In this document: in pieces, positions 1-10,100 of the stretch | Numbering within the stretch: position 1 is the first letter of the stretch | Layout of the letters: each line of letters starts with the position of its first letter | From: Granulosicoccus sp036478595 | GTDB lineage: Bacteria > Pseudomonadota > Gammaproteobacteria > Granulosicoccales > Granulosicoccaceae | Direction of reading: 5' to 3' | Assembly (NCBI GenBank): GCA_036478595.1 | Contig: JAZGEF010000006.1 | Span: 17,714 to 81,713, forward strand | Length of the DNA stretch: 64,000 bases | Program-made: the position numbers and the translations under genes | The notes under the pieces: model-generated | The model's input: only the letters and a program-made list of their open reading frames with translations | What the model was told of the DNA's origin: nothing | The model's database searches: none

Positions 1-929
1 CGCTTAAGCAATTGGCGGAAGCCTGCGATGCCGTGACGATCGAATTTGAAAATGTTCCAGCTGCCAGCTTGGAATTCCTGGCTAACAAGACGCGCATAGC
101 GCCTTCGGCTTCTGCTGTGAGCATAGCGCAGGATAGGCACTTGGAAAAACAAACGGCCATTGAGCATGGTTTGCAGCCCGTACCTTATGCGCAATTGAAG
201 CAAGCATCTGACATAGAAGAAGCCCTTAAAATCGTTTCATTGCCGGCAATAGTAAAGTCCTCACGCCTTGGTTATGATGGAAAAGGACAGGCTAGCTGTA
301 ACACTATAGATGAAGTACGCGCTGCATTCGCATCCTTAAACGGTGTGCCTTGCGTGCTAGAACAACGCATCGATTTACAATCTGAAATCTCAGTTGTACT
401 GGCAAGAGGCTTTGATGGCGAGAGTGTTTGTTTTCCGGTAGCGCAGAACGTTCACGTTGATGGTGTATTGCATACCTCCACTGTACCTGCAACGGTTGAT
501 GATGCTTTGCAGAGTCAAGCCTGTGAACTTGCGACAAAATTTGCTGACGGCTTGGATTATGTGGGTGTACTGGCGGTAGAATATTTTGTTGATCAACAAG
601 GGCAGTTATTGTTTAACGAAATGGCACCACGGCCTCACAACAGTGGCCACTACACCCTTGATGCCACCGCCACTTCGCAATTTGAGCAACAACTTCGGGC
701 ATTATGCGCATTGCCATTAGGGTCAACGCGATTGCTATCGCCGGTCACAATGCTGAATCTACTAGGTGACAGTTGGACAGATGGTGATCCGGATTGGCAG
801 GGACTGTTTGTCCAAGATGAAGCCCGCTTGCATCTGTATGGTAAATCTGACGCTCGACCTGGCAGAAAAATGGGTCATGTGAATTTTTTGGCGTCAAAAT
901 CTGTTAATCCAAATTTTCAGTTCGAATAA
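1..929 (+). CDS. purK: N5-carboxyaminoimidazole ribonucleotide synthase, 5' end cut by window
   Basis: ATP-grasp enzyme of purine synthesis that carboxylates 5-aminoimidazole ribonucleotide with ATP and bicarbonate in the cytoplasm. The reading frame is already open at the window edge (codons start at position 3) and reads into the conserved EFENVP motif, so the N-terminal nucleotide-binding part lies outside. Visible motifs are SSRLGYDGKGQ of the ATP-grasp fold, VLEQRIDLQSEISVV, and the C-terminal NEMAPRPHNSGHYT stretch typical of PurK. About 309 residues are present; the family is usually 355-380. Its usual partner purE is not in the window and may lie upstream. A hairpin follows the stop. 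Confidence 0.95.
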   Translation, partial: LKQLAEACDAVTIEFENVPAASLEFLANKTRIAPSASAVSIAQDRHLEKQTAIEHGLQPVPYAQLKQASDIEEALKIVSLPAIVKSSRLGYDGKGQASCNTIDEVRAAFASLNGVPCVLEQRIDLQSEISVVLARGFDGESVCFPVAQNVHVDGVLHTSTVPATVDDALQSQACELATKFADGLDYVGVLAVEYFVDQQGQLLFNEMAPRPHNSGHYTLDATATSQFEQQLRALCALPLGSTRLLSPVTMLNLLGDSWTDGDPDWQGLFVQDEARLHLYGKSDARPGRKMGHVNFLASKSVNPNFQFE

Positions 930-946
930 CTAAGCTGCCGCATCAA

Positions 947-967
947 ACGAGCGCCGGCTCGTGTTTT
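947..967 (+). terminator. Rho-independent terminator after purK
   Basis: A six-base stem ACGAGC/GCTCGT with loop GCCG is followed by GTTTT, 18 bases after the purK stop. The T run is short, so strength is uncertain, but position and shape fit termination of purK before the capsule locus. Confidence 0.55.
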
Positions 968-1141
968 ACCTACACATGTGCATTTAACCCGCTTAATCAC
1001 AGGTTTTTGCTAGCCTATCGGACACCAAATTCACCAAAATATATGAGGTAATCCGGGTTTTTCCTACGTAAGCCGCAGTTGGCCCAGAAATCGCTACAAC
1101 CCGCGCAATCACTGCGAATTAGCAATTTGGAAAACCGAACA

Positions 1142-2137
1142 ATGAGCCTTGCCCAACGATCGACGCAGACTAACGACAGTTCCTCGAGTTTTATACCCGC
1201 TGCTGTTGAGTCTTTGACCATGCAAAGTAAAGCGTTAGCAAGCGTTGCCCAGAACCTTGGAAGTGAGCTTGATGATGCCGTAAAACTGATTCTTAGCTGT
1301 AAAGGGCGAGTGATCATCAGCGGCATGGGTAAGTCCGGCATCGTTGGTAAAAAGATCGCAGCAACATTTGCATCAACTGGCACGCCAAGCTTTTATGTTC
1401 ATCCAGGTGAGGCGATTCATGGCGATCTAGGCATGATTACCGCCGACGATCTTATCGTGATGATTTCTTACAGTGGTGAGACTGAAGAGATCGTTAAACT
1501 GATGCCAAGTCTTAAATACTTTGGTAATCGCATCATTGGTATCGTTGGCTCGAGCGAGACAACGCTTGGTAAGCAAGCTGATGTTGTGTTGCGTGTTGAT
1601 ATCGAGCGAGAAGTTTGCCCAAATAATCTTGCGCCTACTACATCTGCTCTAGCGATTATGGCGCTAGGTGATGCCCTAGCTGTTTGTTTAATCAAAGCTC
1701 GTGATTTCAAACCCTCTGACTTTGCGCAGTTTCATCCAGGTGGCATGTTAGGCCGTCGTTTGTTGTCGCGTGTTGGTGATGTAATGATCACTGATAATTT
1801 GCCGCTTATCGGACCAAGCGAGACGGTACGTGAAGCGATTTTTTGTATGACCTCAGGGCGCCTTGGCCTTGCCATTATCGTTAAAGAAAACCAACTACAA
1901 GGTATCTTGACTGATGGGGACTTGCGGCGCGCACTGATCATGGACCCCACCATGATGGATAAGCCTGTTCAGGAGTTCATGACTCCCGTGCCTGTCACTA
2001 TATCTGCTAACGAAATGGTTTCGGATGCAGAAATACTGATGCGCAAATATAAGATTCGCGCTTTGATCGTTACCGATGCTAGAGAAAGTGGTGACGACTC
2101 AGTGTGCGGATTGCTTGAAATATTCGCTGATAACTAG
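1142..2137 (+). CDS. kpsF: Arabinose-5-phosphate isomerase (KdsD/KpsF)
   Basis: Converts ribulose 5-phosphate to arabinose 5-phosphate, the first committed step to Kdo. An N-terminal SIS sugar isomerase domain (about residues 20-190) carries SGMGKSGIVGKKIA, HPGEAIHGDLG and SYSGETEE; two CBS motifs follow (about 200-325). I chose the ATG at 1142 (331 residues), which matches the usual KdsD length of about 328, over an upstream TTG at 1079. It heads the capsule locus, which suits a capsule-dedicated KpsF paralogue, although it could be the only KdsD of the cell. The gene is separated by 51 bases from the lipoprotein gene downstream. Confidence 0.93.
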   Translation: MSLAQRSTQTNDSSSSFIPAAVESLTMQSKALASVAQNLGSELDDAVKLILSCKGRVIISGMGKSGIVGKKIAATFASTGTPSFYVHPGEAIHGDLGMITADDLIVMISYSGETEEIVKLMPSLKYFGNRIIGIVGSSETTLGKQADVVLRVDIEREVCPNNLAPTTSALAIMALGDALAVCLIKARDFKPSDFAQFHPGGMLGRRLLSRVGDVMITDNLPLIGPSETVREAIFCMTSGRLGLAIIVKENQLQGILTDGDLRRALIMDPTMMDKPVQEFMTPVPVTISANEMVSDAEILMRKYKIRALIVTDARESGDDSVCGLLEIFADN

Positions 2138-2188
2138 GCCTTATGCCGGTTACGTGCTGTATTGCACGTATCTTGCTCCAAAAATAAC

Positions 2189-2881
2189 ATGCATTTAATA
2201 CGCTTAAGCTCATTCCTGCTCATAGCGGCTTCGCCGTGGCTTTCAGGCTGCGCGACTCCCTCTGGCAAGATTAGTGAGAACAACAAACTTAGCTCGCCGT
2301 CACAGGCCGCTGCCAGAAAAATTGGCGATGCACGCCCCGGTGATGTTGTTGAGCTGCCCGCAGGCAACCTCTTTGGCGAAGCTATCGTCGTGGTAGGTGA
2401 TGATTACACGGCAGCCAGTGGCCGCTTGTGCCGTCGCCTGCGCTCAGAAATCGGTAGTGAGCTCTCGCGCATTGCCTGTCAGCGTGATTCGGGTGAATGG
2501 TACAGCCCCCGTGCGCTTTATACCAATAAGCAACAATCAGCTCAACAAGTGTTTCAAGCCACTGAGCCTGTTGCCATCGTTGAGCCGATCGATCCTGTTG
2601 ACGGTGACTCAGTTGATACCCGCTCACTCGTTGTTGTCGAACTAGGCGATGCCGATTTACAAACCAGCACTGCAAAAGTTCGCACAAACGCAAGTGATAT
2701 TGAAACAGAGAATCACCTGTTGATGGAGAGCGAAACGCTGTGGTCGTTCTCTCGTCGCATTACTGGCAACGCGCTTAATTGGAATGTGATTGCTGATCTA
2801 AACAATATCGATGACTCGCGCCGCTTGGCGGCAGGTGACAGCTTGTTGGTGCCAAAATCTTTGGTGCGCGGTGAGCCTTAG
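2189..2881 (+). CDS. LysM-like outer-surface lipoprotein of the capsule locus
   Basis: The protein starts with a lipoprotein signal (hydrophobic run then LSGC), giving a mature lipid-anchored N-terminal Cys. The middle has GDVVELP..NLFG and a Cys-containing GRLCRRLR stretch. The last 50 residues (ESETLWSFSRRITGN to AGDSLLVPKSL) look like a LysM peptidoglycan-binding domain. The ATG at 2189 begins the signal peptide; a TTG at 2162 would add nine residues before it. Four bases separate the stop from kpsM, so it is probably co-transcribed. A role anchoring or organising the export complex at the cell wall is inference. I know of no named equivalent in the E. coli kps locus. Confidence 0.8.
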   Translation: MHLIRLSSFLLIAASPWLSGCATPSGKISENNKLSSPSQAAARKIGDARPGDVVELPAGNLFGEAIVVVGDDYTAASGRLCRRLRSEIGSELSRIACQRDSGEWYSPRALYTNKQQSAQQVFQATEPVAIVEPIDPVDGDSVDTRSLVVVELGDADLQTSTAKVRTNASDIETENHLLMESETLWSFSRRITGNALNWNVIADLNNIDDSRRLAAGDSLLVPKSLVRGEP

Positions 2882-2884
2882 ATC

Positions 2885-3712
2885 ATGGCTGACATCGATG
2901 TAAGCTCAAATCGTAAGATTCTCACATCGGATGTTCTCGATGCCATTAGCACGCAGGTGCGTGTCATACATGCATTGATACTACGTGAAACCAAAACTCG
3001 TTACGGTCAACACAAGCTAGGTTTTTTATGGGCGGTACTTGAGCCCATCATTATGGTGGCGTTGTTTGTCGCAATCTTTGCCGGCATGCGAAACGATAAC
3101 CCTGGTGGTATGCCATTAGTGCCGTTTATGCTAATTGGGATTGTGCCGTTTGCCTTGTTTCGTGATGTGATGAATCAGTTGCAGGGCGCTATTGCAACCA
3201 ATAAAACACTGTTTGCGTTTCCACAGGTCACCACTTTTGATGTGATCTTGGCGCGTGGCTTGTTGGAAATACTCATTACCTTAGGTGTGTTCGGCTTTTT
3301 GTTGGCGATGGCACATCTGGCAGGCTTTACCATTAATGTACAACGCCCCCTGGAGGTATTAGCAGGGTGTGGCTTGATGTCAATGCTAGGCCTGGGTTTA
3401 GGTTTTATGTTTGCGAGCATCACACCAATACTGCCATCGCTCCGACAGTTAACTTCGGCCTTTTTGGGCAGGCCATTGTTTTTAAGCTCAGGTTTGTTTT
3501 TTACCGCCGATTCGATACCCAGCGAGATACGTCAGTATTTATTGTATAACCCGATTATGCACATACTCGAATTGATTCGCGGCGCGTTCTTCTACGAGTT
3601 TGAAACCGCTCATGGCAGTTGGCACTATGCCATTGCTTGGTCGGTTGGCGCGTTGGCTGCAGGCTTGGTGACGCATCAAGCGTTACGTAAGAAGGCGATA
3701 GTCGGCCTGTGA
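2885..3712 (+). CDS. kpsM: Capsule polysaccharide ABC exporter, permease subunit
   Basis: Inner-membrane ABC-2 type permease that moves the finished lipid-linked polysaccharide across the membrane. The N-terminal cytoplasmic part has RETKTRYGQHKLGFLWAVLEP, characteristic of KpsM/Wzm, followed by about six hydrophobic segments over residues 45-270. Length 275 matches the family (about 260-280). Its stop overlaps the GTG start of kpsT in GTGA, indicating translational coupling with the ATPase. Confidence 0.95.
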   Translation: MADIDVSSNRKILTSDVLDAISTQVRVIHALILRETKTRYGQHKLGFLWAVLEPIIMVALFVAIFAGMRNDNPGGMPLVPFMLIGIVPFALFRDVMNQLQGAIATNKTLFAFPQVTTFDVILARGLLEILITLGVFGFLLAMAHLAGFTINVQRPLEVLAGCGLMSMLGLGLGFMFASITPILPSLRQLTSAFLGRPLFLSSGLFFTADSIPSEIRQYLLYNPIMHILELIRGAFFYEFETAHGSWHYAIAWSVGALAAGLVTHQALRKKAIVGL

Positions 3713-4374
3713 TCCAGCTAATCAACATTAACAAACGCTATCGAACGTCTGCCGGCACCAAGGTGGTGCTCAACAACGTGAGCGCGGAATTCCCTAAAGG
3801 TAAGAGTGTTGGGATCCTAGGTTTAAATGGCTCGGGCAAGTCCACCTTAATTCGAATCATTGGTGATGCAGAGCCGCCTAACTCTGGGCGTGTCATCAGT
3901 GATGGCAAAATTTCTTGGCCGCTTGGTTATACCGGTGGTTTTCAATCTAACTTAACAGCCCGAGAGAATGCCCGTTTTGTTGCCCGTATCTACGGCGCCA
4001 ATACGCAGTATATCGAAGAGTTTACGCGCGAGTTTGCGGAGCTTGGCGAATACTTTGACGTGCCGTTGCGTGCCTACTCAGCGGGTATGCGGAGTCGTTT
4101 CGCGTTCTCTGTGAGTTTGGCTTGTGATTTTGACTACTACTTGGTAGATGAAGCGTTAGAGACGGGTGATGCGCGCTACCGAGAAAAGTTCCGCTTGGCG
4201 TTTCAGGAACGCAGTGCCTCAGCGTCAGTCATTCTGGTATCCCACAACGAGCAAACCATTCGCCGCAACTGTGATATGGCCGCGATCCTGCATGATGGCA
4301 ACCTCGATGTATACGATGATCTCAAAGAAGCCTTGAAGTTTTATAGCTATCTTCAAACGCGCAAGGTTGCCTGA
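3709..4374 (+). CDS. kpsT: Capsule polysaccharide ABC exporter, ATPase subunit
   Basis: Energises KpsM. Walker A is GLNGSGKST (about residues 38-46), the signature region is YSAGMRSRFAFSVSLA and Walker B is YYLVDEALETGD, as in KpsT. At 221 residues it is the short form without the C-terminal carbohydrate-binding domain of Wzt proteins, which fits Kps-type export of Kdo-primed chains rather than O-antigen. It starts with GTG inside the end of kpsM; kpsE begins two bases after the stop. Confidence 0.95.
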   Translation: MIQLININKRYRTSAGTKVVLNNVSAEFPKGKSVGILGLNGSGKSTLIRIIGDAEPPNSGRVISDGKISWPLGYTGGFQSNLTARENARFVARIYGANTQYIEEFTREFAELGEYFDVPLRAYSAGMRSRFAFSVSLACDFDYYLVDEALETGDARYREKFRLAFQERSASASVILVSHNEQTIRRNCDMAAILHDGNLDVYDDLKEALKFYSYLQTRKVA

Positions 4375-4376
4375 AT

Positions 4377-5465
4377 ATGAATTCTATTTTACGAAGTCTA
4401 GCCATAGTCGTGGGTATCCCCACCATCTTGGCGACCCTGTATTTTGGGTTGCTGGCATCTGATGTGTTCGTCTCAGAATCTCGTTTTGCAATCCGATCTG
4501 CCAAAGGTGGCAGTAGTGCGGGAGGATTGGCTGCCATTTTGTCTTCCCCGATGGTGTCTGCTGGTGGGCAGGAATCGTTGGTAGTGGCAGATTATGTTCA
4601 TTCGCAAGATATGCTCCAGCAAGTAGAGGAGCGATTAAATATCACTTCTCACTATGCATCAGAGAAGGTTGACTGGCTATCGCGTTTGTCGGGCAATGCC
4701 ACCCATGAAGCCACCCTGGATTACTTTGTCGGCAAAGTTGAATTAATTCGAGATTCTGCCAGCGATGTTTTAACACTACGTACAAGAGCCTACGATCCTG
4801 AAACAGCTCAACAGTTAGGGCAGCTAGTGATTGATCTATCTGAGAATTTGGTTAACACCATGTCGTCAAGGATTGAAGACGATGCCCTAAATACTGCCCG
4901 TAATGAGCTTGAACGAGCGGTTGAGAAGGTGCGTTTTGCCAGTGCCGAAATTACTGAGTTTCGAAACACCAACGAGTCAATAAACCCAACTGCTGAATCC
5001 AGTGCCTTGTTAGGTATTGTTACGGGTATCGAATCAAAGTTAGTGGAAGCTCGCGCCGAGCTAAGTGAGAAGCAAGCTTATATGCGCGATAACTCGCCAG
5101 AAGTCATTACATTGAAGAATCGAGTCAATGCACTGTCGCGACAGCTACGCCTGGAGAAGGGTAGGGTTGTGGGTGCAGGTGGCCAAGAGATGAGCGGTCT
5201 CATCCAAGGCTACCAACCTTTGGTGCTGGAGCAGGAAATCGCCCAGCAACAATACGCCTCAGCGCTTACATCCTTAGAAATTGCGCGTGTTGAGGCCCAA
5301 CGTAAGAAACAGTATTTGATTACGTTTATCCAGCCAAATTTGCCCGATGAAGCGTTAGAACCTCGACGCTTTAGCCAAATATTGACGGTATTGGTGTTCT
5401 CCTTTCTGTTCTATGCAGTTGGGGCACTGATGTGGTCCGCATTAAAAGATCACATTGGTCGTTAA
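4377..5465 (+). CDS. kpsE: Capsule export inner-membrane adaptor (PCP-3 family)
   Basis: Periplasmic adaptor that links the KpsMT transporter to the outer-membrane exporter KpsD. There is one membrane span near residues 7-28, the motif DVFVSESRFAIRS just after it, a long coiled-coil-prone periplasmic region (about 160-310, rich in Glu, Ala and Arg), and a second span near 335-355 ending KDHIGR. Length 362 is close to E. coli KpsE (382). The ATG is two bases after kpsT. Confidence 0.92.
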   Translation: MNSILRSLAIVVGIPTILATLYFGLLASDVFVSESRFAIRSAKGGSSAGGLAAILSSPMVSAGGQESLVVADYVHSQDMLQQVEERLNITSHYASEKVDWLSRLSGNATHEATLDYFVGKVELIRDSASDVLTLRTRAYDPETAQQLGQLVIDLSENLVNTMSSRIEDDALNTARNELERAVEKVRFASAEITEFRNTNESINPTAESSALLGIVTGIESKLVEARAELSEKQAYMRDNSPEVITLKNRVNALSRQLRLEKGRVVGAGGQEMSGLIQGYQPLVLEQEIAQQQYASALTSLEIARVEAQRKKQYLITFIQPNLPDEALEPRRFSQILTVLVFSFLFYAVGALMWSALKDHIGR

Positions 5466-5519
5466 TCCTGCCGATAGCGGCTTAAAAATTGCTCCAGTTC
5501 ACATTACTAACGGTAACCT

Positions 5520-7175
5520 TTGGTGCTTTGCTCTGTGTATCGCCTTTTCTATAAAGTAAGTCTGTTGTTGTTGATCGCCACTGCGATGGTCGTGCCTGCG
5601 CATGCCCAATCGGTGGGTGGATCTGGCCTTGATGCTGGTACTGATGTGCCGCAAGCGGCTGATTTGCTACGTGGTTCCGATACCGATCATGCACTGAAAC
5701 CGTTTGGCGCTAATTTATTTAACGGCGGCTTCAGCAATGATCGAGAAGATGGCCTTAACCCTTCCTATATTGTGCAAGCAGGCGACAGCGTTAGCGTACG
5801 TATTTGGGGTGCTACTCAGTTTAACGATAACCTTACGGTAGACCACCAAGGCAATATCTTTTTACCAGCGGTGGGCCCGATTCAAATTGCTGGAACTCAA
5901 AACCGTGATTTAAACAGTCGTGTTACTGCAGCGGTTAATACGGTGTTTAGTGAAAACGTTCGTGTTTACACCAGCCTCGATGGTTCACAACCTGTTGCAG
6001 TTTTTGTTACAGGCTTTGTCAATAACCCGGGTCGGTTTGCTGGTATCCCGTCAAATTCTGCTTTGCACTTTATTGATCGCGCTGCGGGTATCAATCCAGA
6101 AACAGGTAGCTATCGAAACATTCAGCTTAAGCGTAACGGAGAACTACTCGCCGAAATTGACCTGTATTCGTTTCTATTGAATGGGGTAATGCCGCAGGTG
6201 CAATATCAGGATGGCGATACCATCGTGGTAGGTGCTCGCAGCAATGTAGTTAGCGTTAGTGGCGAAGTAAGCAACCCTGCCATGTTTGAAATCAACGAAG
6301 CGGGTTTTAACGGTGAATCACTGTTAGCGATGGCGCTGCCTGCACCAAGCGTTAGCTACGTGGGTGTATCAGGTCTGCGCAATGGCAAGCCGTTTTCTAC
6401 TTACGTTCCGCTACAAGAATTCAAAGGCATGCTGTTACACAATGGCGATGCTGTTCACTTTCGAATCGATCAGCACGATCAAGTTATTGTGGTAGATGTA
6501 GAAGGCTCTCACATGGGTCCATCACGTTTTGCTGTACCGCGTAACACTCGATTACAGGAACTACTTGACTACATCGAAGTGGATCCGGAGCTAGCCGATG
6601 CTAGCTCAGTTTCGCTAAAGCGAAAAACTATTGCAGTGCGCCAAAAGGCAGCGTTGGAAGAATCACTACAACGCCTGGAAGCACGGTACCTGACTGCATC
6701 ATCGCAGACTGACAGGGAAGCGCAGATCCGTAGCCAGGAAGCAACATTGATAGGCCAGTTTGTGCAACGGGCACGAAATGTTGAACCTAACGGCCGTTTG
6801 GTTGTGGCGTCGGCAGGCAAGGTTGCCAATATTATTTTGCAAGCGGGTGACACCATAACGATACCGGGCCGCAGTGATTCAGTGCTGCTAAGCGGCGAAG
6901 TACTCGTATCACAAGCGATGTTGCATGAAAAAGGAGGCAGAGCGCGTGATTATATTTCTCGCTCTGGTGGCTTTACGGATCAGGCGCAAACCGATCGCAT
7001 CATCTTAGTCCATGCCAATGGAGAAGTATCCAATGGAAGAAACCCTATGGTAAGGGCAGGTGATGAAATTATTGTATTACCCAGAGTGCCTGTTAAAAAT
7101 CTACAGCTCGCGTCTACGATTGTTGACATCCTATACAAGATTGCCATCGCAGCTTCGGTTGCGGTGAAGTTATAA
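5520..7175 (+). CDS. kpsD: Polysaccharide export outer-membrane protein (KpsD/Wza family)
   Basis: Forms the outer-membrane/periplasmic exit channel for the capsule. A Sec signal peptide (hydrophobic run then PAHAQS) is followed by a polysaccharide export domain (YIVQAGDSVSVRIWG, DHQGNIFLPAVGPIQIAG) and several SLBB-like beta-grasp repeats (VFVTGFVNNPGRF, VVSVSGEVSNPAMF, SVLLSGEVLVSQA). Length 551 matches KpsD (about 558). No ATG is available at the start: an in-frame stop lies just upstream, leaving TTG 5520, GTG 5523 or GTG 5535, and I cannot decide among them. The next gene begins 15 bases after the stop. Confidence 0.9.
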   Translation: MVLCSVYRLFYKVSLLLLIATAMVVPAHAQSVGGSGLDAGTDVPQAADLLRGSDTDHALKPFGANLFNGGFSNDREDGLNPSYIVQAGDSVSVRIWGATQFNDNLTVDHQGNIFLPAVGPIQIAGTQNRDLNSRVTAAVNTVFSENVRVYTSLDGSQPVAVFVTGFVNNPGRFAGIPSNSALHFIDRAAGINPETGSYRNIQLKRNGELLAEIDLYSFLLNGVMPQVQYQDGDTIVVGARSNVVSVSGEVSNPAMFEINEAGFNGESLLAMALPAPSVSYVGVSGLRNGKPFSTYVPLQEFKGMLLHNGDAVHFRIDQHDQVIVVDVEGSHMGPSRFAVPRNTRLQELLDYIEVDPELADASSVSLKRKTIAVRQKAALEESLQRLEARYLTASSQTDREAQIRSQEATLIGQFVQRARNVEPNGRLVVASAGKVANIILQAGDTITIPGRSDSVLLSGEVLVSQAMLHEKGGRARDYISRSGGFTDQAQTDRIILVHANGEVSNGRNPMVRAGDEIIVLPRVPVKNLQLASTIVDILYKIAIAASVAVKL

Positions 7176-7190
7176 GCAACGGATATTTAC

Positions 7191-10100
7191 ATGCTTTCCC
7201 TACCTGCAAAATATGGAAAAAGCGCCAAGCGCTTTCAGAAAAAGTGCATGCGCGCGATTAAGCGTACTGTGCGGCCATTAACGATCCGTCGCGATCGAGA
7301 GCTGATTGCAGCCTCTGGCATGTTTGATCCGGGTTGGTATAAACAAACCTACAAGATCACTGGCAACGCGATAAGGCATTATTGCCAAGTCGGTTACAGT
7401 GAAGGCAAGCAACCTAATTCTGTAGTGAATATGCATTGGTACTTTAATAGCTACCCTGAGGTGCGAAACTACGCGGGTAATCCGCTAGTTCATTATATTA
7501 GATTCGGTGAAGCCAAAAACCTAATGCCTAGCGAGTTTTTTGATCCGCAGTGGTATCGCAATGAGTATCAACTAGAAAACTATGACGGCTCGATGCTAAA
7601 GCATTATTTGCATATTGGGCGAGTGGAAGGCAAGAACCCAAATCGATTGTTTAATTGTAATTGGTACCTTACGCGCTACAAAGATGTGCGGATGGCCGGT
7701 ATCGATGCAGTCGATCATTTCTATTTAACGGGCTGGCGTGAATTGCGAAAGCCTAGTATGGATTTTGAAACTCAGACCTACGTTGAGCAATATATGGGTG
7801 GTGCGGCCAAGAGCAATCCGGTTACCCATGCGCTAAGCAACGCAAGCTTTCTTCGCGAGAACTTTGGTGTTGGTGGAGGCGATACTGCTGTAGAGGGCGC
7901 TGTAAGTCACGCGCCGCGTGATATGGCTGACAATATTAAGTATTTCGCTAACCCAGGCCCCGACTTTCAGCTAGCTGAGACTAATGGTCAAGTAGGGTTG
8001 GCAGCGCGCGCTAAAACCATTGCGTTTTACTTGCCGCAGTTTCACGCATTTGCAGAAAACGATCGTTGGTGGGGTGATGGTTTCAGCGAATGGCGTAACG
8101 TTAGCCGTGGTGCGCCGCGTTTTGACGGTCATTATCAGCCGCGTATTCCACGGGATTTGGGCTACTACGATCTAAACGACGGCAACGTTCTAAAGCGTCA
8201 ATCAGAGTTAGCCTTACAGAATGGCATTGAAGCCTTTTGCTTTTACTACTACTGGTTTGACGGCAAGCGGTTGATGGATATGCCGCTAGATAAATTCGCT
8301 AGCGCAGATCTGGATCAAGAGTTTTGCATCATGTGGGCAAACGAGAACTGGACCCGCACCTGGGACGGCTTTGACAGTGAGGTGTTAATTGAGCAAAGTT
8401 ATGACGATGCTGATGAAGACGATTTTATCGAAGACACAGCGCGTTACTTCCGTAATGATCGTTATATGCGAGTCAATGGCAGGCCTCTGTTCATTTTGTA
8501 CCGCCCTGGGTTAATACCTCAAGCAAAAAAGACATTCGCTAGATGGCGCCGGAAGTGGAAAGACGCTGTCGGTGTTGAACCCTATTTTTTAATGGTGCAG
8601 GGCTTTGGTGATGAAGATCCGCAGCCATACGGTTTGGATGGGGCGGTGGAGTTTCCGCCTCACAAGCTATGCCAGAACATGCGTCAAATTCAAAGCGAAT
8701 TGACCCTTATTGATCAATCCTACTCGGGTATTGTGCATTCTTACAACGATGTCATTGAGCGCTCACTAAACGAGACGCCACCGGCATTCCCATTAATTAA
8801 AACGGTCGTTCCGCATTGGGATAACGATGCTCGTCGCGAAGGAAGAGGCATGACCTTGCACGGGTCCACGCCTGATCGTTACGGTCAATGGCTTGATGGT
8901 GCTATCGAATACGCTAATGAGAATCCGTTTAATGATACGCCGATGGTATTTATCAATGCCTGGAACGAGTGGGCGGAAGGTGCTTACATAGAGCCCGATG
9001 TTCACTACGGCCACGCTTATCTCAATGCCACGCGTCGAGCGGTTTACGGATTAGAGCGTAACGCGAAAAAATTACTACTGGTTGGCCACGACGCCAATCG
9101 TCATGGTGCCCAGATGTTGCTTAAGAGCATGGCGGAAGTCATGACCAGGCAGTTTGGCCTTGACGTTACCATTTTGGTAAAAGACGGCGGCAGTATGATG
9201 AGTACTTACAAATCCATCTGCACGACTGTCTTGATGTCAGAGATTGAGGGTGGGTTTCGTCATTGGGCGCTTAAAAACAAATTTGATACCGCTATTTGTA
9301 ACACTACTGTGACCGGCGACCTAGTGCCTGCGCTAAGTGATTGCGGCATTAAGGTGGTATCGCTTATCCATGAGTTGCCGAACTTAATACGAGAGTACGA
9401 ACTACAGGGCAATATTGATAATATTGCCGGTCATGCTGATCACGTGTTGTTTCCATCAGAAATAGTTGAACGAGGTTTTGCGTCTTTCACCGATGTAGAA
9501 GTTGCCGAGCGCCACATACGGCCTCAAGGTACTTATAAGGAAATCGTCTTTGACGCCGAGAGCCGTAGCGAACTTCGCACCGAACTTGGTGTACTCGATA
9601 CCGATAAACTTGTGATAAATGTCGGCTATGCTGATTTGCGCAAAGGATTTGATTTGTTCTTGCAAGTGGCAATGCAAATGGTTGATCGGCGAGACGATAT
9701 CCACTTTGCATGGGCTGGCCAACTTGCACCAGAGATGGAGCGTTGGGTTGCTAGCAGCATTGTAGGTACTGCCTATCAAGACCGAATTCACCTAGTTGGT
9801 TTTACTGACCGCATGGCGGACTACTACTCAGCCTGCGATTGCCTGTACTTGTCATCAAGAGAAGATCCCTATCCAACCGTCGTGCTTGAGGCGATGAACG
9901 TGGGTGTGCCGGTGGTGCTTTATAGCAATACAACCGGTTTTGATGAGCTATTGGAGCGCTATGGCTACACTTGCGCACTAGGCAACGCCAGTGAAGCCGC
10001 CGCTAGTATTGAAATGGCACTAAATGAAACTGGTGAAAGCGTAAAGCAAGATCGCATCGATTACATTGAAGAGAATTGTCAGTTTGATGATTACTGCTTT